From the NCBI GenBank assembly GCA_033675545.1, contig JAWDGP010006871.1, positions 46,001 to 110,000 of the forward strand: DNA of 64,000 bases, in the 5' to 3' direction. A program made the position numbers and the translations under genes. This stretch comes from Elysia crispata. Its lineage: Eukaryota > Mollusca > Gastropoda > Plakobranchidae. Within the stretch, counting starts at the first letter, position 1; each line of letters starts with the position of its first letter. The notes beneath the pieces were generated by a model. That model was not told the DNA's origin and did not search any database. It saw only the letters and a list, made by a program, of their open reading frames with translations. Positions 58,340 through 64,000 of this stretch are shown here, one piece after another.

Positions 58340-61300
58340 AAGAAACCCCAACCGAAAACAACAATAACCAACAAATATCCACTTACATCTATTCCATTAT
58401 AGACACTCTCAATTCCTTTAAAAGGACCGCGGTCAGAATTTTTCCCGTTGTCCACTTCAACTTTTAGCTGACCGCTGGCCACAAGCTGTTGGAGCTTCGG
58501 GATGTGCTCAGAGACTTCCGAGAAATAATGTGGAAGGAAAAAACCTCGGATGTCTGCTGACTTCTTCAAGGCCTGCAAGTATTGTAAGTACCGGTATGCA
58601 AAAAGTGTAGAAGAAAAAAACTTCGGATGTGTGCTGACTTCTTCAAGGCCTGCAAGTATTGTAAGTACCAGTATGCAAAAAGTGTAGAAGAAAAAAACCT
58701 CGAATGTCTGCTGACTTCTTCAAGGCCTGCAAGGATTGTAAGTACCAGTATGCAAAAAGTGTACAAGGAAAAAACTTCGGATGTGTGCTGACTTCCTCAA
58801 GGCCTGCAAGTATTATAAGTACCGGTATGCAAAAAGTGTGCAAGGAAAAAACCTCGAATTTCTGCTGGCTTCCTCAAGGCCTGCAAGTATTGTAAGTACC
58901 AGTATGCAAAAAGTATACAAGGAAAAAAACTCGGATTTCTGCTGACTTTCTCAAGGCCTGCAAGTATTGTAAGTACCAGTAGGCAAAGAGTGTGCAAGGA
59001 AAAAAACCTCGGATGTCTGCTGCCTTCCTCAAGGCTTGCAAGTAATGTAAGTACCAGAATGCAAAAAACATAGAAAATGGAACTAAATATGTAACTATCC
59101 GAAACTTGAAAAGGAACATGAAAGAACATAAAATCCCTACTACATAAAATCAGTATGTTGTTCTAAACATGATAAGAGAATTGTAAACACATGCATAGTG
59201 ACGAAACCATTAAATATAGGGAAGTGCAAAAAAAAAAAAAAAAAAAAAGGGGGGGGGGGAGTATAAAGGAAGATTAATGACCTAACCATTACTTTTTATG
59301 CTCGGAATATTTTATAAAGGAAGATTAATGACCTAACCATTACTTTTTATGCTCGGAATATTTTATAAAGGAAGATTAATGACCTAACCATTACTTTTTA
59401 TGCTCGGAATATTTTATAAAGGAAGATTAATGACCTAACCATTACTTTTTATGCTCGGAATATTTTATAAAGGAAGATTAATGACCTAACCATTACTTTT
59501 TATGCTCGGAATATTTTATAAAGGAAGATTAATGACCTAACCATTACTTTTTATGCTCGGAATATTTTATAAAGGAAGATTAATGACCTAACCATTACTT
59601 TTTATGCTCGGAATATTTTATTTTAGAAAGCTGAAACAACAAAGCGCTTCTCTTGACCCTACCTGCCATCTTTCTCTCAATTTTTTTTTCAGCTTACCTT
59701 TTTTTTTCGCCTCTCTTCTTCGCACTTTCTGGCTTTTCGGGACTGCATAGAAGTTAAATCAATTAGGTTCTACCTTTTCTGACTCCAACAACCTCTATTT
59801 TATCTGAATGTTTCTAGATCTAGAATAATTATCTAGATCTTATCATCTTTTCAGTTCTCTATATACATATCAGACTGCAGATCTGATCATGATGACAAAT
59901 ATGCAGACGACACGGTACTGTCAGGACTTATTACAAATGATCAAGATCGTACTTGAAAAGAAGAAATAAACTCGCTCGTTGACTGATGTAACAGAAATCA
60001 TCTAGTCCTAAATGTAAGTAAGACTAAAGAAATGTTGATTGATTTACGTAAGCAAGAGAATCAATGATCCTGAAACTATAATAATTCAAGAGAAAGAAAT
60101 AGAGCGAGAGGAAACGTTTAAATACCTTGGCGTTGTTCTAGATAACAATCTTACGGCGGAAAATAACACAGACGTAATTATCAGTAAAATTAAAACAATA
60201 ATGTATTCTTCAAGAAAACTCAAGTTTTTTAACATTTATCCAAATCGACCTCAAATATTTTATTCTGCAATGATCTGCCGTGTTTTAAACTTTGCTCTCA
60301 TCTGTTGGGGAGGTAGCATCCAAAAACAACAAGAACAGACTGGACAAAATAGTATAAAAAGCATGTTGGATAATAGGTAGAAAAACAGGACGACCTAGAC
60401 AGATTGTTCAAAAGACTTAAGACAAACAAAATGTTAGAAATTGCAAAAGATCCCACGCATCTTCTGCATAGAGACTATGACTACCGATAGATAGAGCGTA
60501 GTGGTAGGTACAGGACGCTTAAAACAAGAACAGCCGGACGCTCAAACTCCTTTCTACCAAAATCAATTCCACTATTCAATAAGCATAAAAGGTGAAGACT
60601 AGACAATAAATGGGTAAATAGGCTTATACCATTAGGCTTACAGAAAACTAAGTGCAATATCTCTTTCATACTTTAAAGAAAATATATTATAAGTTTAACT
60701 CACTAAATTCTTCAAACTTTTAAATGTGATTTGAAAAAAAAAACATTCTGAGTATACACTCTATTTATCTATTCATTGTAATCTTCACAAGGTAAACATT
60801 TTTAGATATGTAAACTTACTCTATATAATATACTGTCTCTGTATAGAAACATGAATACATCTACCTTTGTATGAATATATGTGTTTTTTATTTACCTTTT
60901 TATATATACACCTAGATTTTTATCGTACGTATTTATTTTATGTTAATGGGCACATCAATTTTTGAAGTTCCCCAAGAGGGATGAGAGGGATGAATAAAGT
61001 ACATCTTATCTTATCTTATCTTATTATCTTTTACCAGTGACGAGACAGGAAGTGACGTGGTTGATCCCCTGAAGCTATCCTCGCGCGTGTACTGTGATAT
61101 GGCTGGCACCAATCACCAGCATCCTCCCGAACGGTGCCAGGCTGTTCACGTGAAATGAAAACGAGAAAAATTTCAAAACCAGCATATAGAATTTTTGTTA
61201 TAATCGACTCACGTGGTCCGTCACAAACAAAATTCATTGATTGAAAATGTATATATGTGTATAATTATGCCGCTTTAATAACAAGTAGAGATAATAAAAT

Positions 61301-61706
61301 AAAACGTAACCATAATAATTATGAAGTTTCGCTTACCAAAATTAAGGTACGGCTTAATAAGTTTGGCTCTAAAACATGATCTTGTAACAGTATTGTGAAT
61401 GTCGAAGTGAAATCTAAGACGTCTTTTTTTTTTATTGCGGTTGTTACAAATCAAACAAGAGTGAAGTGAAAAAGCATGTTGTAAGATTTCATCAACAAAC
61501 TAGAGTAGAATGAAAACTGCAATGTCTCGAAGGTTTTAAGGATAAAAAGATTAAAAGATTTGATTTTTACATATCAGATGTCACATGCCAGATATTAAGA
61601 TTTTTACTGTCGCAGAAAATACGATGATTATTACTACAAGAGAGAGGAGAAGGAAAAGTAGATCGATATAGAGATAGAGAGAGCGAAAAGGAGAGTGAGC
61701 GAGACA

Positions 61707-61748
<42 letters not shown>

Positions 61749-63230
61749 AACAAGATTGGGAAAGAGGGAGAAGGAGAAAAAGGAAGATTGAGTTGTCAGC
61801 AGAGTTTGGCACAAGTCGAGCAAAGTTAGGCATGAATTTTCATCAATATTCGTCTCAAGTAAGATAAATATCAACAAACATCTTTACACGTTCACAGTTT
61901 GTTACTCCCAATAGTATTTCTCGGGAAACTGAAAATAAGACGCAACTTTTCATAGTGGAAGAAAATTGAATAAGAATCAAGACTTACTGTTTCAAACAGG
62001 TGTCAAACATTTCGTGACCTACGCTCTCGTACACAACGTCAATACCACGCTGCAGATAAAAAAGCAAAGATAATCTATAAAAAAAATGGAATTACCGTTG
62101 TATGAAAAGTCTCAGTGCAGTAAAAATGTAAAAAATGGTAAATTATATGACTTTTACCCTTCATTTTCCTATGAAGTAAAATCTAGTTCTGTCATGTGTA
62201 AGATTCAGAGGCCGCATCTAGAAGGAATATATCTTTCCCGCAAGCGTCATCCTTCATTGTCGAAACCGATGTCTCTCCGGTGTAGAGAGAATCAGCAGAG
62301 AGGACTATGGACTTGATAGATACAGACTTTTTAATGCAAAAAATAACATTTAGGAAATTTATGAAATAATTCCATGTTTCACATTCAATGTATACATTTG
62401 AGGCCACAACAGGCTACAAATTTTATTTCTGGATATTTTATCCAGAAATATCTCAGTAAGCGATAACGAGATCTGAACAACATGGCATACAGGGTATTCT
62501 TTAGTAACGACATCATCCAATGACTCTTTTGTATATACAACTGGTCTGTCGCAACCAATACTCTGCGGAAGAAATGAAAAAGAAAAAAATGGATTGTGCA
62601 GTTTGTGATTAGGAATAAAAGGTGGAAAGAGTGGAGCTGAGAGTCAGAATATAAAAAAAGAGAAGGCTATTTATATTTTTCAAAAACAAAAACAACAGAA
62701 TGAGATGAAGATGGAGAGGAAAGATGTAGAAAAGAATTGAAAGAAAAAGAAGTTCAGGATAGCTGAAAGGCAAAGAAAAGGCTTATGAAGAGAGCAGGGA
62801 AAAGGCGCGGAGTTTAGGAGGAGTGCGAAAAAAGTGTGTGTGCGTGTGTGTGTGTGTGGGGGGGAGAGAATGGAATTATGGAATGAAAGAGCGGGTTGGA
62901 ATGAGAAAAAAAAGAGCATGATTAAGGACAAAAGTGCAGGAGAAGAAAGAAAAGAAAGAGACAAAAGATTTAACAGAAATGTGACTAAATTAGACATTAC
63001 AATACTGTAAAGGTGAAAAAAAAAAGAAAGAGAAAGAAATATTAATTTGGATATTGTTCGGAGACAGAGAAAGATGTGTTTCAGCCACTTGCTGTTCAAC
63101 AATTTTTTTTCTAACGAAACGTCTGCGTCCTTGCGAATTTTGATTCAGTACTCACTTTAAGAAAAGCTGCTTTTTCGTCTGTGGAACATGTTCCAATAAC
63201 ATGGCAGCCTGCCAATTTAGCCAATTGAAC
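55056..63230 (-). CDS. PTGR3: Prostaglandin reductase 3 / ZADH2-like oxidoreductase, 3' six exons (5' part beyond window)
   Basis: Coding exons in transcript order: 63156-63230, 62491-62562, 61988-62049, 61035-61141, 58387-58572, 55056-55127 (stop 55056-55058). They match the C-terminal half of the MDR-family PTGR3 (zinc-binding alcohol dehydrogenase domain protein 2). The order is VQLAKLAGCHVIGTCSTDEK, the end of the nucleotide-binding fold; then IGCDRPVVYTKESLDDVV; GIDVVYESVGHEMFDTCLK; LAPFGRMLVIG; SADIRGFFLPHYFSEV; and YMYSKQNTGKIVI near the C-terminus. PTGR3 reduces 15-keto-prostaglandins with NADPH. The Rossmann GxGxxG region and N-terminal domain lie past 64000. Two oddities are seen. 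In exon 61035-61141 the frame shifts by one at about 61102-61108, as if AGCC had been duplicated. The 58387-58572 exon begins inside a 77-bp tandem array. Identity is firm; whether this allele is intact is not. Confidence 0.9.
55412..56338. mobile_element. Non-autonomous DNA transposon (MITE-like) with TTAA duplication
   Basis: The ends TCACCT...TGTCATCTGC (from 55412) and GCAGATGACA...AGGTGA (to 56338) are inverted and imperfect over about 35 bases. They are flanked on both sides by TTAA (55408-55411 and 56339-56342). TTAA target sites suit piggyBac-type or related transposases. The interior is AT-rich with many AAATTTGCC words and no coding frame. It sits in the last intron of PTGR3. Confidence 0.6.
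56586..57314. mobile_element. Second non-autonomous inverted-repeat element
   Basis: The termini share CGTTTATACAGAGCGCGA on opposite strands (left near 56590, right ending near 57305). A second, nested inverted pair, TTCAAATAGAG-GCG, lies about 75 bases inside each end (56665 and 57230). No certain target-site duplication is seen. There is no transposase. It lies in the last PTGR3 intron, 250 bases from the preceding element. Confidence 0.6.
58279..58342 (+). repeat. (AAC)n microsatellite
   Basis: AAC-rich tract within a longer A/C-rich stretch (58190-58370), 45 bases from a PTGR3 splice donor. Confidence 0.9.
58530..59070 (-). repeat. 77-bp tandem repeat containing a PTGR3 splice acceptor and exon head
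   Basis: Seven copies are marked by GCCTGCAAGT at 58571, 58648, 58725, 58802, 58879, 58956 and (as GCTTGCAAGT) 59034; spacing is 77, last 78. Read in the gene's direction, each unit has a polypyrimidine/AG acceptor (ACAATACTTGCAG) followed by about 40 exon-like bases encoding ALKKSADIRGFF with small changes. The copy at 58572 leads into the real exon; the other six lie upstream in the intron. Confidence 0.95.
59228..59259 (+). repeat. A21/G11 homopolymer tract
   Basis: A-run passing directly into a G-run at the left border of the 51-bp minisatellite; same design as 12255-12315. Confidence 0.9.
59262..59622 (+). repeat. 51-bp minisatellite, seven copies
   Basis: CCTAACCATT recurs every 51 bases from 59281 to 59587; copies are identical or nearly so. 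It lies in a PTGR3 intron. Confidence 0.95.
59880..61030 (+). mobile_element. 5'-truncated LINE (non-LTR retrotransposon), 3' end
   Basis: The visible reverse-transcriptase part starts at the YADD catalytic motif (YADDTVLSG, 59900-59926). It continues with a NHLVLNVSKTKEMLIDLRK block and TFKYLGVVLDNNLT (60115-60155), and then with the thumb region. Stops occur (for example in the LVD-stop-CNRNHL segment near 59982, where Trp is usual, and around 60066), so it is dead. The sequence ends in GATGAATAAAGTACAT followed by a (CTTAT)n tail to 61030, typical of CR1/L2/Rex1-like LINEs. It abuts the PTGR3 exon at 61035-61141, antisense to the gene, and its tail lies within five bases of that splice donor. 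Confidence 0.8.
61142..61987 (-). other. PTGR3 intron with (AAC)n and GA-rich DNA
   Basis: Donor CAAACA/gtaagt and acceptor gaacag/CCTGG. It includes an (AAC)n run at 61709-61747 and GA-rich flanks. Confidence 0.75.
62563..63155 (-). other. PTGR3 intron, purine-rich
   Basis: Donor CTTAAA/gtgagt and acceptor ttccgcag/AGTATT. Long purine-biased stretch (62580-63070) with a GTGT/G-run at 62836-62870; the 140-codon reverse frame across it is a composition artefact. Confidence 0.8.
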
Positions 63231-63474
63231 CTGTACAAATGTAAAAGAAAAATCACTTGAAGATAATGAAATATAAGAAAGATCAGAAAATTTATGTCCA
63301 AGAGTTTAACTTTTACAAATAAAATTCCTCTCAGTTCACCCTAGAGCAAGGTACGGCTTAACAAGTTTGGCTCCAAGCTTTCCCGCACACAATCACTCTA
63401 GCATATAGCCCTGTTTTTTTCTCGATTTTTTTTGTTTAGAAAGGAGGTACACTTTGTTTTCAGACAATTATCAA

Positions 63475-64000
63475 CATTCATCTCAGAAACAAAGATGTTC
63501 TCTATCAACATTCATCTCAGAAACAAAGGTGTTCTCTATCAACATTCATCTCAGAAACAAAGGTGTTCTGTATCAACCTTCATCTCAGAAACAAAGTTGT
63601 TCTCTATCAACATTCATCTCAAAAACAAAGGTATTCTCTATCAACATTCATCACAGAAACACAGGTGTTCTCTATCAACATTCATCTCAGAAACAAAGGT
63701 GTTCTCTATCAACATTCATCTCAGAAACAAAGGTGTTCTCTATCAACATTCATCTCAGAAACAAAGGTGTTCTCTATCAACATTCATCTCAGAAACAAAG
63801 GTGTTCTCTATCAACATTCATCTCAGAAACAAATGTGTTCTCTATCAACATTCATCTCAGAAACAAAGGTGTTCTCTATCAACCTTCATCTCAAAAACAA
63901 AGGTGTTCTCTATCAACATTCATCTCAGAAACAAAGGTGTTCTCTATCAACATTCATGTCAGAAACAAAGGTATTCTCTATCAACATTCATCTCAGAAAC
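63475..64000 (+). repeat. 34-bp minisatellite, at least 15 copies, continues past window
   Basis: The unit is CAACATTCATCTCAGAAACA followed by AAGGTGTTCTCTAT, with few single-base variants. It lies in a PTGR3 intron, just 5' of the exon at 63156-63230 in transcript terms. Confidence 0.95.

Noticed and set aside
58797-59129. Tandem-repeat protein with ALRK-x-ADIRGFF blocks
   Set aside because: These are intronic copies of a PTGR3 exon head; treated as a splice-site array, not a separate gene.
62680-63102. 140-codon hydrophobic reverse frame
   Set aside because: It lies in a PTGR3 intron and results from a purine-rich strand read in reverse (Phe/Leu/Ser).

Overview
This is a stretch of animal nuclear DNA with no bacterial or organellar features. 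It is AT-rich, its genes are split into small exons by kilobase introns, and it is packed with microsatellites, minisatellites, tRNA-derived SINE remains and transposon fossils. The gene repertoire, together with the recurrent AGATCTAGATCT-type words and long (CT)n, (AGT)n and (AAC)n tracts, suggests an invertebrate, most likely a mollusc and perhaps a gastropod. The species cannot be read from the sequence with confidence.

Four host genes can be assembled exon by exon, with splice sites and phases that agree. (1) A MADF-domain protein lies on the minus strand (start codon at 3568). Its second exon runs off the left edge of the window. (2) ILRUN (C6orf106-like) lies on the plus strand, in five coding exons between 15351 and 24349, encoding 251 residues. 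It has a UBA-like region followed by an NBR1-like four-tryptophan domain. (3) A complete phospholipid scramblase lies on the minus strand, in nine coding exons between 45700 and 33817, encoding 255 residues. (4) The 3' six coding exons of a prostaglandin reductase 3 / ZADH2-like oxidoreductase lie on the minus strand between 63230 and 55056. Its 5' part is beyond the right edge. The MADF gene and ILRUN are divergent, ILRUN and the scramblase converge, and the reductase and scramblase are head to tail. Nothing suggests that the four genes share a pathway.

Layout: 1-3568 MADF gene, whose intron carries a tRNA-Lys-like SINE and a G-rich/GA minisatellite. 3600-6800 CT and AAC microsatellites, a second copy of the SINE body and another SINE. 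6835-10370 two large adjacent minisatellites (28-bp and 34-bp units). 11397-13830 a 174-bp tandem repeat, an A18/G43 tract, an old 260-bp duplication and triplet arrays. 15351-24349 ILRUN, with a decayed hAT transposon (16529-19003) in its first intron. 24350-33800 AT-rich, gene-poor DNA between the converging genes. 33817-45716 scramblase, whose introns carry (ACT)n arrays, a foldback element, a LINE tail, (GAA)n and SINEs. 45717-55055 repeat-rich spacer. 55056-64000 reductase, whose introns carry two non-autonomous inverted-repeat elements, three tandem arrays and a LINE 3' end.

The most unusual observation is in the reductase gene. The 3' splice site and the first ~40 coding bases of its penultimate exon are part of a 77-bp tandem repeat present in seven copies. 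The preceding coding exon of the same gene has an apparent 4-bp frame-breaking insertion. Other leads are a 363-bp foldback element with a hammerhead-ribozyme-like core between two (ACT)n arrays, and a 28-bp minisatellite that is open in all three reverse frames.
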